From positions 5,945,001 through 6,009,000 of the forward strand of contig NZ_CP034443.1 in assembly GCF_003952365.1 (NCBI RefSeq): 64,000 nt of DNA, written 5' to 3'. Positions within the stretch are counted from its first letter, which is position 1; each line of letters starts with the position of its first letter. The stretch is from Mesorhizobium sp. M9A.F.Ca.ET.002.03.1.2. GTDB taxonomy: Bacteria > Pseudomonadota > Alphaproteobacteria > Rhizobiales > Rhizobiaceae. This document shows, piece by piece, positions 9,029 to 18,080 of this stretch. A program made the position numbers and the translations under genes. The notes under the pieces were generated by a model that ran no database searches, was not told where the DNA came from, and saw only the letters and a program-made list of their open reading frames with translations.

Positions 9029-9814
9029 TCAGACACGATGTCCGGCCGCGATGATCTTCTTCAGGAAGCCTTGCGTGCGCTCCTGCTTGGGATTGCGGAA
9101 AATCTCGTCGGGCTTGCCTTCCTCGACTATTCTGCCGCGATCGAAGAACAGCACCCGGTCGGCGAAATCATGGGCAAAACCCATTTCGTGGGTGACCAGC
9201 AGCATGGTCATGTCGGTCTCGGAGCAGAGCCGCCACAAGACGTTCAGCACCTCCTCGACCAGTTCCGGATCGAGCGCCGATGTCACCTCGTCGAACAGCA
9301 TGATCCTGGGCTGCAATGCGAGTGCCCGGGCAATCGCCACACGCTGCTTCTGCCCGCCGGAGAGCTGCGCAGGCATGCTTTTAGCCTTGTCGGCCATGCC
9401 GACCATGTCGAGCAGTTCCATCGCCCGTTTTTCGGCGGCGGCGCGCGGCATGCCCTTGGTCAGGATCGGCGCCAGCGTGACGTTGTCGATGACGCTTTTG
9501 TGCGGAAACAGGTTGAACAGCTGGAAGACCATGCCGATCTTCTGGCGCATTCTTGCCAGGTGCCGTTCGTCGGCAGCCAGCAACTGACCGTTGCGCTCCA
9601 TGTGGTAAAGCTGCTCGCCGTCGATCTGGATGTGGCCGCTGTCGATCCTCTCCAGCGTCATCAGGATGCGCAGGATCGTCGTCTTGCCCGAGCCGGATGG
9701 GCCGATCAGCGCCAGCTTCTCGCGCGGCATGACCTGCATCGACAGGCCGTCCAGTACCTTGAAGGTGCCGAAGCTCTTCGAAATGGCGTCGATCTTGATG
9801 ATGGGCGCGGACAC
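9029..9814 (-). CDS. ehuA: Ectoine/hydroxyectoine ABC transporter ATP-binding protein EhuA
   Basis: Polar amino-acid-type ABC ATPase energising EhuCD. Walker A is GPSGSGKTT, the signature is LSGGQKQRVAIARAL, Walker B is RIMLFDEVTSALD, and the switch His lies in LLVTHEMGFA. 261 aa. First gene of the leftward catabolic run; 126 nt separate it from the enuR stop, so it may be read from its own promoter as well as from enuR. In this subfamily the usual DEPTSALD is often DEVTSALD, as here. Confidence 0.93.
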   Translation of the reverse strand: MSAPIIKIDAISKSFGTFKVLDGLSMQVMPREKLALIGPSGSGKTTILRILMTLERIDSGHIQIDGEQLYHMERNGQLLAADERHLARMRQKIGMVFQLFNLFPHKSVIDNVTLAPILTKGMPRAAAEKRAMELLDMVGMADKAKSMPAQLSGGQKQRVAIARALALQPRIMLFDEVTSALDPELVEEVLNVLWRLCSETDMTMLLVTHEMGFAHDFADRVLFFDRGRIVEEGKPDEIFRNPKQERTQGFLKKIIAAGHRV

Positions 9815-9940
9815 TGAATTTCCCCGTTCTGGAGAAGGGCCTGTGCCCTAACGATGCGGAACGCGGCAAATCATGTCAATCGGTAAAATAATATCATTAC
9901 AATGTTTTCGATTCCGCACAGTTTTGCAGCAAATCGCCAG
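9815..9940 (-). promoter_or_regulatory. Candidate promoter region of ehuA
   Basis: AT-rich patch in otherwise GC-rich DNA between enuR and ehuA. On the minus strand a TTGACA hexamer lies at 9879-9874. Just upstream is TAATGATATTA at about 9889-9899, with TAAT/ATTA arms, which could be an operator. No good -10 hexamer stands out, so the exact promoter is uncertain. Confidence 0.35.
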
Positions 9941-11326
9941 CTAAATAGCCAGCAGAAGATGCTCCGGATCGCCGAGCAGAAGCTTGGTGACGACGCTGAG
10001 GCCGGCGCGCAACTCTCCCTCGGTGGTCGAGCCCAGCGAGATACGAACCGCCGGCTGCCAGGGCGCCGCCGAGATGCGGAACGATGTGCCTGGCGCGATC
10101 GCCACGCCCTGCAGTCGGGCCTGTGAGACGAAACTCTCCTCGGCGCGGTCGCCCGGCAGCTGCAGCCACAGATGCAATCCGTCGCGATGGACGCGATAGT
10201 CGACCCCGGCAAGCACTTGCGCCGCGATCTCCTGCCGCCGCCGCAGCGCCGAACGCTGCCAGCGCACGAGTTCCATCGCCGTGCCGTCGGTCACCCATTT
10301 GGTGGCGATCTCCGCCACCAGCGGCGTTGCCATCCAGTTGGAGACGAGATGCCGGTTGGCGACGGCGGCGACATAACGGTCGGGCGCCGCGAGATAGCCG
10401 ATGCGCAGTCCCGGCACCACGATCTTGGTGAAGGAAGTGACATAGAGCGTGCGCTCGGGCGCGAAGGCGGCGACCGGCGGCGGACGGCCTTCGACCAGCG
10501 GGCCGAGCACATCGTTTTCGATGATGGCGATGTCGTGCCTGCGCGCCACCGCGGCGATCTGCTCGCGCCGCGCGGCGTCCATCAGCGTTGCGGTCGGGTT
10601 GATCACCGAGGGCTGCACGAACACGGCGCGGATGTCGGAAAGCCGGCACGCCTCGTCGAGCGCCTCCGGGATGAGGCCGTTGTCGTCGATCGGCAGGCCC
10701 TCGAGGTTGAAACCGAGATAGCGCGCCAGCGGGATCAGCGTGTGGTGGCCGATCGCCTCGGTGGCGACGGTCGAACCGGGCGGCGCCACGCTCATCAGCG
10801 CCACCGTCATCCCGGCTGTGGCGCCGTTGGTCAGGCTGACATTCTGCGCGGACACATCGAGACCGCACAGCCGCAGCCACTCGACCGCCACCGCGCGGTG
10901 ACGCGGGAACACCATGTTCGGCCGGAACGACAGCGCCGAGCTCGACGGCAGGTTCTCGGCCAGCCAGCCAAGCGCCTGCTTCAGCCGCTCCAGATGCATC
11001 GGCTCGCAGACCGGCTTCAGGATGGAGAGATCGATGATCTCGCCAAGGCGCTCCGGCAGGTATGGCGGCTCCGGCTCGCGGCGCTGCGTCTGCACGAAGC
11101 TGCCGCGGCCGATCTCGCCGGAGACCAGGCCCCGGCGGATCAGTTCCTCATAGGCACGACTGACTGTCTGCACCGAGAGCTTCAGGTCGTCGGCCAGCCG
11201 GCGATGCGTCGGCAGCCGCGCGCCGTTGGCCAGCCGCCCGTCATGGATGGCGCGCGCGAACTGGTCGGCAAGCGACTGATAGGCCGGCCGCCGGATGAGC
11301 GCGGGATCTGGACGCCACAATGTCAT
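9941..11326 (-). CDS. enuR: Ectoine catabolism regulator EnuR (MocR/GntR family, PLP-binding)
   Basis: MocR-type regulator with a GntR winged helix-turn-helix at residues ~12-80 (THRRLADDLKLSVQTVSRAY) and an aminotransferase fold-type I domain from ~100 to the end. The PLP lysine is Lys301 in SFTKIVVPGLRIGYL, close to Lys302 reported for Ruegeria EnuR. In that system the regulator represses ectoine catabolic genes and is relieved by catabolic intermediates such as N-alpha-acetyl-diaminobutyrate. 461 aa, normal. It is transcribed toward ehuA and is divergent from the Lrp-type regulator gene, with under 90 bp between starts. Confidence 0.9.
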   Translation of the reverse strand: MTLWRPDPALIRRPAYQSLADQFARAIHDGRLANGARLPTHRRLADDLKLSVQTVSRAYEELIRRGLVSGEIGRGSFVQTQRREPEPPYLPERLGEIIDLSILKPVCEPMHLERLKQALGWLAENLPSSSALSFRPNMVFPRHRAVAVEWLRLCGLDVSAQNVSLTNGATAGMTVALMSVAPPGSTVATEAIGHHTLIPLARYLGFNLEGLPIDDNGLIPEALDEACRLSDIRAVFVQPSVINPTATLMDAARREQIAAVARRHDIAIIENDVLGPLVEGRPPPVAAFAPERTLYVTSFTKIVVPGLRIGYLAAPDRYVAAVANRHLVSNWMATPLVAEIATKWVTDGTAMELVRWQRSALRRRQEIAAQVLAGVDYRVHRDGLHLWLQLPGDRAEESFVSQARLQGVAIAPGTSFRISAAPWQPAVRISLGSTTEGELRAGLSVVTKLLLGDPEHLLLAI

Positions 11327-11409
11327 GACTTATTAGAGATCGAAATCAGTGCAATTGACAATCGAAATAATGCGCCGTCATGGTGTCGGCGACGAAAAAG
11401 TGGACGCTC
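11327..11409. promoter_or_regulatory. Divergent enuR / lrp-type control region with ATCGAAAT direct repeats
   Basis: Short AT-rich spacer between the enuR start and the Lrp-type gene. The octamer ATCGAAAT occurs twice in the same direction, at 11339-11346 and 11361-11368, 22 bp apart, so both would face the same side of the helix. A TTGACA hexamer at 11355-11360 lies between them. Binding by EnuR or by the Lrp-type protein is inference. Confidence 0.35.
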
Positions 11410-11901
11410 ATGGCCGCACCGAAACTCGATCCGATCGACCTCAAAATCCTCGACGCGGTCCAGCGCGACGGCCGCATCACCAAGCTGGCGCTCGCCGACA
11501 AGGTCGGCCTGTCGCCGACGCCGTGCTGGATGCGGCTGCGCAAGCTGGAAAAGGCCGGCATCGTCTCCGGCTATCACGCAAGGATCGCGATGCGCGCCGT
11601 CGCGCCGGTCGCCACCGTACTGATGGAGGTGACGCTGGCCAGCCACCGCCAGGCCGATTTCGATCGTTTCGAGCGCGTCATCCGCGACGTCCCCGAAATC
11701 ATCGCCTGCTGGTCGGTGGGCGGCGGCGTCGACTATCTGCTGAAAGTGATGGCGCGCGACATCGACGCCTACCAGCGGCTCGTCGACGCGTTGCTCGAAC
11801 GCGAGATCGGCATCGACCGTTACTTCACCTACATCGTCACCAAGACGGTGAAGGAGGAGATTGTCCTTCCGGTGGCCGATCTGTCGCCGATGCAGTCGTG
11901 A
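11410..11901 (+). CDS. Lrp/AsnC-family regulator of the ectoine locus (DoeX/AsnC-type)
   Basis: Feast/famine regulator with an N-terminal helix-turn-helix (ITKLALADKVGLSPTPCWMR) and a C-terminal RAM ligand-sensing domain (GGGVDYLLKVMARDIDAYQ). An asnC/doeX-type gene is commonly found in ectoine degradation loci and is thought to modulate them together with EnuR. I prefer ATG 11410, giving 163 aa beginning MAAPKLDPIDL, the normal family start; an in-frame ATG at 11380 adds ten residues and cannot be excluded. Divergent from enuR and 404 nt upstream of doeC. Confidence 0.88.
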   Translation: MAAPKLDPIDLKILDAVQRDGRITKLALADKVGLSPTPCWMRLRKLEKAGIVSGYHARIAMRAVAPVATVLMEVTLASHRQADFDRFERVIRDVPEIIACWSVGGGVDYLLKVMARDIDAYQRLVDALLEREIGIDRYFTYIVTKTVKEEIVLPVADLSPMQS

Positions 11902-11958
11902 GGCCAATCGAAATTGCCAGATCGCACACCCAGGAGATTGGCCGAAACGTCCGTTACT

Positions 11959-12142
11959 TCGTCATCCTGGGGCGAAGCAAGGAGCGAAGCGACGCGGTGC
12001 AGACCCCTGGATCCATGCCGCGACATCAGAACACCGCCACGGTGCAGAATTCTGCTCCGCTGCATTCCTCAGCGAAGGTCACGGAATGGATCCCAGGGTC
12101 TCCGCGACGGAGCTTCGCTCCTGCTTCGCCCAGGGATGACGA
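11959..12142. repeat. Long imperfect inverted-repeat element upstream of doeC
   Basis: The ends mirror each other: TCGTCATCCTGGGGCGAAGCA at the left (11959-11979) and the matching complement TGCTTCGCCCAGGGATGACGA at the right (12122-12142). Between them are further arms such as GGAGCGAAGC / GCTTCGCTCC and GGATCCATG / CATGGATCC-like pieces. It fills most of the 404-bp gap between the Lrp-type gene and doeC. Elements of this kind are widespread in Mesorhizobium (general knowledge). No gene is visible inside; the rest of the gap shows only the doeC ribosome site GGGAGA. Confidence 0.75.
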
Positions 12143-12305
12143 AGCTGAGGAGGTTCAGCCAATCTCCACGGTAGGGCCAGAGAGATCGTCCGTTCCGGCA
12201 GCCCAATAGAGACAATCTTTCTACGCGCGGGCACTGAAACAGCCTCTCTGTCTGCACCGCGCGACTAGTCTCTCCGCATCGCCTCGACACCGGGAGACTT
12301 GATCG

Positions 12306-13799
12306 ATGTCCGCGCATTTTGCTCGCCCACTACGCCACGAAGCGCTTGATCGCCTTGCCGACCGCCGGCTGCTGCGCGAACTCGCCTATGTCGACGGCCA
12401 CTGGACGGCGAGCGAGGCCGCCGAGAGTTTCGAGGTGACCGATCCGGCCACAGGCGCCACTGTCGCCTGGGTTGCCGCACTCGATATCAGGCAGACGAGC
12501 AAGGCGATCGATGCGGCATCCCGCGCCTTTCTCGCCTGGCGGGGACTTTTGCCGCAGGAACGCTCGAAGATCCTGCGAAAATGGTTCGACCTGATCATCG
12601 CTGCCAAGGATGACCTGGCGCTCTTGATGACACTCGAACAGGGCAAGCCGCTCAAGGAATCGCTTGGCGAGATCGACTACGCTGCCTCCTTCGTCGAATG
12701 GTATGCCGAGGAGGCAAAACGCCTCAACGCCGAAAGCGTCACCAGCCATTTGCCTGATGCCGAGATGATGGTGCGGCGCGAACCGCTCGGCGTCGTCGGC
12801 GTCGTCACCCCGTGGAATTTTCCTGCGGCCATGCTGACCCGCAAGGCGGCGGCCGCCCTTGCCGCCGGCTGCACCGTTGTGGCGCATCCTTCGTCGGAAA
12901 CGCCGCTGTCGGCACTGGCGCTGGCCGAACTCGGCGAACGCGCCGGCCTGCCGGCAGGCGTCTTCAACGTTCTCACCGGCAAGGCTTCGACCATTGTTGG
13001 GCGCATGTGCGAAGACGCTCGCATTCGCGCCATGAGCTTCACCGGCTCGACCGAAATCGGCAGGCTGATCGCCGCGCAAAGTGCTGCGACGACGAAGCGG
13101 CTGGTGATGGAGCTCGGCGGCCACGCCCCGCTGATCGTCTTCGCCGACGCCGATCTTGACAAGGCTGTGACCATCGCCGTCGATGCCAAATTCGCCACGT
13201 CCGGCCAGGATTGCCTCGCCGCCAACCGCATCTATGTCCAACGCCCGCTTTACGATCGCTTTTGCGCCGCCTTTGCCAGGCGCATCGAGGCGTTGCGAAC
13301 CGGCAATGGCCTGGTCGACGACACCGACATCGGGCCGTTGATGCACGAGCGCGGCATCAAGAAGATCGAGGAGCAGGTCGCCGATGCGCTGGCTGGCGGC
13401 GCGCGCTGCCTCACCGGCGGCAAGCGGCATCCGGCCGGGCCGCTGTTCTACCAGCCGACGCTGCTCGCCGATGTTGGAGACGGCGCGCTGATCATGCGCG
13501 AGGAAACCTTTGGTCCGGTCGCCGCCGTGACGCCCTTCGACAGCGAAGACGAGGTCGTCGCCCGCGCCAATGCCACCGAATACGGCCTCGTCGCCTATGT
13601 CGTCACCGACAACGGCGCCCGCCAATTGCGCATGGGCCGCGCGCTCGACTACGGTATGGTCGCCATCAACCGCGTGAAGATCACCGGCGCCCCGATCCCG
13701 TTCGGCGGCGTCAAGCAGTCCGGCATCGGCCGCGAGGGCTCGCGCCACGGGCTCGAAGCCTTTACCGATCTTAAATATCTCTGCCTGGACGTCGCCTAG
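12306..13799 (+). CDS. doeC: Aspartate-semialdehyde dehydrogenase DoeC (NAD(P)-dependent ALDH family)
   Basis: Aldehyde dehydrogenase superfamily protein, 497 aa, closest in type to succinate-semialdehyde dehydrogenases. In ectoine catabolism DoeC oxidises aspartate semialdehyde, made by DoeD, to aspartate. Visible landmarks are the nucleotide-binding PWNFPAAM, FTGSTEIG, the catalytic Glu in LVMELGGHAP and the catalytic Cys in SGQDCLAANR. Directly upstream of doeD, same strand, 36 nt apart. By sequence alone it could be called GabD-like; the neighbourhood points to DoeC. Confidence 0.88.
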   Translation: MSAHFARPLRHEALDRLADRRLLRELAYVDGHWTASEAAESFEVTDPATGATVAWVAALDIRQTSKAIDAASRAFLAWRGLLPQERSKILRKWFDLIIAAKDDLALLMTLEQGKPLKESLGEIDYAASFVEWYAEEAKRLNAESVTSHLPDAEMMVRREPLGVVGVVTPWNFPAAMLTRKAAAALAAGCTVVAHPSSETPLSALALAELGERAGLPAGVFNVLTGKASTIVGRMCEDARIRAMSFTGSTEIGRLIAAQSAATTKRLVMELGGHAPLIVFADADLDKAVTIAVDAKFATSGQDCLAANRIYVQRPLYDRFCAAFARRIEALRTGNGLVDDTDIGPLMHERGIKKIEEQVADALAGGARCLTGGKRHPAGPLFYQPTLLADVGDGALIMREETFGPVAAVTPFDSEDEVVARANATEYGLVAYVVTDNGARQLRMGRALDYGMVAINRVKITGAPIPFGGVKQSGIGREGSRHGLEAFTDLKYLCLDVA

Positions 13800-13835
13800 A
13801 ACCGCGCCCGACACTTTTCCTCAGGAGTAAAAAAA

Positions 13836-15215
13836 ATGCTCGACCAGTCCAACGAACTCGCCGCCTGGGACCGCGACCACTTCTTCCATCCCTCGACCCA
13901 TATGGGCACCCACGCGCGCGGTGAATCGCCAACCCGCGTGATCGCCGGTGGCGAAGGCGTCACCATCTGGGACAATAATGGGCGCAAGAGCATCGATGCA
14001 TTCGCCGGCCTCTATTGCGTCAATGTCGGCTATGGCCGTCAGAAGATCGCTGACGCGATTGCCGCGCAAGCCAGGAACCTCGCCTATTACCATGCCTATG
14101 TCGGCCACGGCACCGAGGCGTCGATCACGCTTGCCAAAATGATCATCGATCGGGCGCCGCAAGGCATGTCGCGGGTCTATTTCGGCCTCTCCGGTTCCGA
14201 TGCCAACGAAACCAACATCAAGCTGATCTGGTATTATAACAACGTGCTCGGCCGGCCAGAGAAGAAGAAGATCATCTCGCGCTGGCGCGGCTATCACGGC
14301 TCCGGCGTCATGACGGGATCACTGACCGGGCTCGACCTGTTCCACAACGCCTTCGACCTGCCGCGCGCGCCGATCCTGCACACCGAGGCGCCCTATTATT
14401 TCCGCCGCGCCGACCGTTCGCTGAGCGAGGAGCAGTTTTCCCAACACTGCGCCGACAAGCTCGAGGAGATGATCCTCGCCGAAGGCCCGGACACGGTCGC
14501 CGCCTTCATCGGCGAGCCGATCCTCGGCACCGGCGGCATCGTGCCGCCGCCCACCTCCTATTGGGAGAAGATTCAAGGCGTGCTGAAGAAATACGATGTG
14601 CTGCTGGTCGCCGACGAAGTGGTCACCGGCTTCGGCCGGCTGGGCACCATGTTCGGGTCCGACCATTACGGCATCAAGCCCGACCTGATCACCATCGCCA
14701 AGGGCCTGACCTCGGCCTATGCGCCGCTGTCGGGCGTCATCGTCTCGGACAAGGTCTGGCAGGTGCTGGTGCAGGGTTCCGACAAGCTCGGCAGCATAGG
14801 TCATGGCTGGACCTATTCGGCGCATCCGATCTGCGTTGCCGCCGGGGTGGCCAATCTGGAACTGATCGACGAGATGGACCTGGTGAGGAACGCCGGCGAG
14901 ACCGGCGCCTATTTCCGTGCCGAACTGGCGAAGGCCGTCGGCGGTCACAAAAACGTCGGCGAGGTGCGCGGCGACGGCATGCTGGCGGCGGTCGAATTCG
15001 TCGCCGACAAGGACGACCGGGTGTTCTTCGACGCCTCGCAGAAAATCGGGCCGCAGATCGCCACCGCCCTTGGCGAGCGCGGCGTCATCGGACGCGCCAT
15101 GCCGCAGGGCGACATCCTCGGCTTCGCGCCGCCGCTGTGCCTCACCCGCGAAGAGGCCGACATCGTCGTGGCGAAGACGGCCGATGCGGTGAAGAGCGTG
15201 TTTGCGAACATCTGA
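13836..15215 (+). CDS. doeD: L-2,4-diaminobutyrate aminotransferase DoeD (class III, PLP)
   Basis: Class III aminotransferase that transaminates diaminobutyrate to aspartate semialdehyde in the doe pathway. The PLP lysine sits in TIAKGLTSAYAPLSG, the cofactor Asp in LLVADEVVTGFGR, and the substrate/cofactor loop in LSGSDANETNIKL. 459 aa. The start follows CAGGAG and an A-run. It lies between doeC and an MDR-family oxidoreductase, all rightward. Class III enzymes are hard to tell apart by motif, so the substrate comes from context. Confidence 0.87.
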   Translation: MLDQSNELAAWDRDHFFHPSTHMGTHARGESPTRVIAGGEGVTIWDNNGRKSIDAFAGLYCVNVGYGRQKIADAIAAQARNLAYYHAYVGHGTEASITLAKMIIDRAPQGMSRVYFGLSGSDANETNIKLIWYYNNVLGRPEKKKIISRWRGYHGSGVMTGSLTGLDLFHNAFDLPRAPILHTEAPYYFRRADRSLSEEQFSQHCADKLEEMILAEGPDTVAAFIGEPILGTGGIVPPPTSYWEKIQGVLKKYDVLLVADEVVTGFGRLGTMFGSDHYGIKPDLITIAKGLTSAYAPLSGVIVSDKVWQVLVQGSDKLGSIGHGWTYSAHPICVAAGVANLELIDEMDLVRNAGETGAYFRAELAKAVGGHKNVGEVRGDGMLAAVEFVADKDDRVFFDASQKIGPQIATALGERGVIGRAMPQGDILGFAPPLCLTREEADIVVAKTADAVKSVFANI

Positions 15216-15222
15216 AACCGAC

Positions 15223-16323
15223 ATGAATGCCATGACCAAAACCCTCCCCGCCACTATGGCCGCCGTACTCCTCACCGGGCACGGCGGACCAGAAAAGCTC
15301 GTCTACCGCACCGACGTGAAAGTGCCCTCGCCCGCGCCGGGCGAGGTGCTGGTCAAGGTCACTGCCTGCGGTATGAACAACACCGATGTCTGGGTGCGCC
15401 AGGGCGCGTATGGCACGGAAGAAGACGCTGCCGCCGTGTCGACCTGGCGGCGGCAAGGCAACACGCTGACTTTCCCGCGCATCCAGGGCACCGACACGGT
15501 CGGCCACATCGTCGCCGTCGGCGACGGCGTCTCGCCTGATCGTATCGGCGAGCGGGTGATGGTCGACTTCTCCATCTACAACCGCGACGACGATTCGCTC
15601 GCCGACATTGACTATATGGGCCATGGCCGCGATGGCGGTTATGCCGAATACCAGGCCGTGCCGGCCGAGAACGCGCATGTCGTCGACACCGAACTGACCG
15701 ATGTCGAACTTGCCACCTTCTGCTGCGCCTATCTCACCGGCGAACAGATGCTGGAACGCGCCGCATTGAGGGCCGGCGAGCGCGTGCTGGTCACCGGCGC
15801 GTCGGGCGGCGTCGGCTCGGGCATCGTGCAGCTGGCGCGGGCGCGCGGCGCCATCCCCTATGCCGTCGTCGGCAAGGGCAAGGAACAGGCCGTGCGCGAC
15901 ATCGGCGCCGAGGCGGTGATCACCCGTGGCGTCGCCGACCTGCCCGCGGCGGTCAACGAGGCGACCGGCGGCAAGCCGATCGACGTGGTTGCCGACCTCG
16001 TCGGCGGCGCGATTTTCAACGACCTGTTGCGCATTCTTCGGCCCGAAGGCCGCTACACGACGGCCGGCGCCATCGCAGGCCCGGTCGTGCAGCTCGATCT
16101 CAGGACCATGTACCTGAAGCAATTGCAGCTGCATGGCTCGAGCCAGGGCACGCGGGCGGACTTTCGCCGTATCGTCCGCTACATCGAGGACAAGAAGATC
16201 CGGCCGCTGGTCGGCGGCGTCTACAGGCTGTCCGATTTCCATCGCGCCCAGGCGGATTTCATCGCCAAGGATTTTGTCGGCAAGCTGGTAGTGGTTCCAG
16301 ATGCCGTTGGGAGCGCCACGTAG
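15223..16323 (+). CDS. Zinc-free MDR-family alcohol dehydrogenase / quinone oxidoreductase-like protein
   Basis: Medium-chain dehydrogenase/reductase with a GroES-like N-domain (PAPGEVLVKVTACGMNNTD) and a Rossmann domain with GASGGVGSGIVQLA near residue 190. The classical zinc-ligand set is not evident, so quinone oxidoreductase-like activity is more likely than zinc alcohol dehydrogenase. ATG 15223 lies 7 nt after the doeD stop; ATG 15232 is an alternative. Probably co-transcribed with doeC-doeD. Its role in ectoine breakdown is not established; it may clear aldehyde by-products (inference). Confidence 0.82.
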   Translation: MNAMTKTLPATMAAVLLTGHGGPEKLVYRTDVKVPSPAPGEVLVKVTACGMNNTDVWVRQGAYGTEEDAAAVSTWRRQGNTLTFPRIQGTDTVGHIVAVGDGVSPDRIGERVMVDFSIYNRDDDSLADIDYMGHGRDGGYAEYQAVPAENAHVVDTELTDVELATFCCAYLTGEQMLERAALRAGERVLVTGASGGVGSGIVQLARARGAIPYAVVGKGKEQAVRDIGAEAVITRGVADLPAAVNEATGGKPIDVVADLVGGAIFNDLLRILRPEGRYTTAGAIAGPVVQLDLRTMYLKQLQLHGSSQGTRADFRRIVRYIEDKKIRPLVGGVYRLSDFHRAQADFIAKDFVGKLVVVPDAVGSAT

Positions 16324-16429
16324 CGCCGGCAGACAGGACCATGGCAGGCTTGGGCTGTTCACCGATACGGTGAGGTCGAGCGCGACATGGCCTTGTGGCG
16401 CTCCAGCCTCTTCGTTCCGACGACCCCGA

Positions 16430-17806
16430 TCAGCTCTGTGATCCGACCTGCTTGCCGGCGGCTTCGAGCGATCTTTCAAACGCGTCGATCATCTGATCGA
16501 CCTGCGGCTCGGTGATGATCAGCGGCGGGCAGAAGGCCAGCGCATCGCCCATGTTGCGCGAGATGACGCCGTTCTGCTGCATGAAGCCGTTGACGAGCCC
16601 GCCCAGCGCGCCGACGTCGCCCCACGGCGTCTTGTTCGCCTTGTCGCCGACCAGTTCGACCGCCGCGATCAGGCCGACGCCGCGTACCTCGCCGACAAGC
16701 GGGTGCGAAGCAAGCTTGCGTAACCGCTTCTGCATATGCGCGCCGACCGTGCGCGCATTGCCGACAAGGTCGCGCTCCTCGATCAGCTTCAGGTTTTCGA
16801 ACGCGACCGCCGCCGCAACGGGATGGCCGCCGCCGGTGAAGCCGTGACCGAAGGTGCCGATTCGGTTGCTTTCGTCGGCAATCGGCTCGAACACTTTCTC
16901 GTTGATGAGGAGCGCCGAGATCGGCAGGTAGGAAGACGAGATTTGTTTGGAGAGCACCATGATGTCGGGCTTGATGCCGAAGGTCTGCGACCCGAACATC
17001 TCGCCTGTCCTGCCAAAGCCGCAGATGACCTCGTCGGCGACGAGCAGGATGCCGTATTTCGACAGCACCGCCTGGATCTTCTCCCAGTAGCCGGCCGGCG
17101 GCACGATGACGCCGCCAGCGCCCATGATCGGTTCGCCGAAGAAGGCGGCGATGGTTTCCGGGCCCTCGGCCAGGATCAGCTTTTCCAAGTCGTCGGCAAG
17201 CCGGCTCGAAAACTGCTGTTCGCTCTCGCCCGGCAGCGCCTCGCGCCAGTGGTGCGGCGTCGAAATGTGCAGCACATTGGCGATCGGCAGATCGAACGAA
17301 ATATGGTTGTTGGGCAGTCCAGTCAGGCTCGCCGCGGCGATGGTGACGCCGTGATAGCCGCGATTGCGGCTGATGATCTTCTTGCGTCCCGGCTGGCCGA
17401 GCGCATTCGACCGGTACCAGATCATCTTCATGGCCGTATCGTTGGCCTCGGAGCCGGAATTGGTGAAATACGCCTTGCTCATCGGCACCGGCGCCATCTG
17501 CACAAGCTTCTCGGCAAGATCGATCAGCGGCGAATGCGATTTGGAGCCGAAGTCGTGATAGTAAGGCAGCTTCGACATCTGGCGCACCGCCGCATCGACC
17601 AGCCGCTTCTCGGAAAAACCGACCGCGACGCTCCAAAGGCCCGCCATCGCCTCGATGTAGCGGTTACCGGCCAGATCCTCGACATAGATGCCGTCGCCCT
17701 TCTCGATGACGAGCGGCCCTGCCTCCTGATGCTTGCGGGCATTGGTGTAGCCATGCATGTGGTAGCTGATGTCGCGGGCTTCGGGAGAATTCGGGCGGGC
17801 GTCCAT
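16430..17806 (-). CDS. Class III aminotransferase (aspartate/omega-amino acid aminotransferase family)
   Basis: PLP fold-type I class III aminotransferase, 458 aa. PLP lysine in MVLSKQISSSYLPISALL, cofactor Asp in LLVADEVICGFGR, and the loop TNSGSEANDTAMKM are intact. It resembles beta-alanine/pyruvate and related omega-transaminases; the amino donor is not predictable from sequence. ATG 17806 (MDARPNSP) has CAGGAAC upstream, better than the longer 17920 reading. It converges with the MDR gene (106-nt gap, no convincing terminator) and is divergent from an FAD oxidoreductase. Confidence 0.85.
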   Translation of the reverse strand: MDARPNSPEARDISYHMHGYTNARKHQEAGPLVIEKGDGIYVEDLAGNRYIEAMAGLWSVAVGFSEKRLVDAAVRQMSKLPYYHDFGSKSHSPLIDLAEKLVQMAPVPMSKAYFTNSGSEANDTAMKMIWYRSNALGQPGRKKIISRNRGYHGVTIAAASLTGLPNNHISFDLPIANVLHISTPHHWREALPGESEQQFSSRLADDLEKLILAEGPETIAAFFGEPIMGAGGVIVPPAGYWEKIQAVLSKYGILLVADEVICGFGRTGEMFGSQTFGIKPDIMVLSKQISSSYLPISALLINEKVFEPIADESNRIGTFGHGFTGGGHPVAAAVAFENLKLIEERDLVGNARTVGAHMQKRLRKLASHPLVGEVRGVGLIAAVELVGDKANKTPWGDVGALGGLVNGFMQQNGVISRNMGDALAFCPPLIITEPQVDQMIDAFERSLEAAGKQVGSQS

Positions 17807-18080
17807 GCTGGTTCCTGTCCTGTATGCGGGACGTGGATCCTGCCGCCGTTCGGCGCGCATCGGCAGGTTCCCTCTTGCATTGATGCTGTTTGATGCATCT
17901 GTTTCCTGTAACGGTGTCAAGCCATTTCGGGAGGCTGGCGGATGGACGCAGACGTATGCAGAATTTCGACTTCGAGGCCTGGAACGCGAGAACCTGCGCG
18001 AAACCGTCTGTGCATCGCCGGGACATGACCCTCGAACGGCTCACCAGCAGGCACAACAACAAGGCTGAGGTGGCCTGATC

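Noticed and set aside
11349..12209. Rightward open frame running through the Lrp-type gene and the repeat element
   Set aside because: Out of frame with the regulator and continues through an intergenic repeat; no domain.
12330..13814. Long leftward open frame opposite doeC
   Set aside because: It is the antisense shadow of a GC-rich gene; it has no recognisable domain, while the plus strand carries all dehydrogenase motifs.
16736..17893. Long rightward open frame over the class III aminotransferase
   Set aside because: Composition and lack of any family feature mark it as an antisense shadow.
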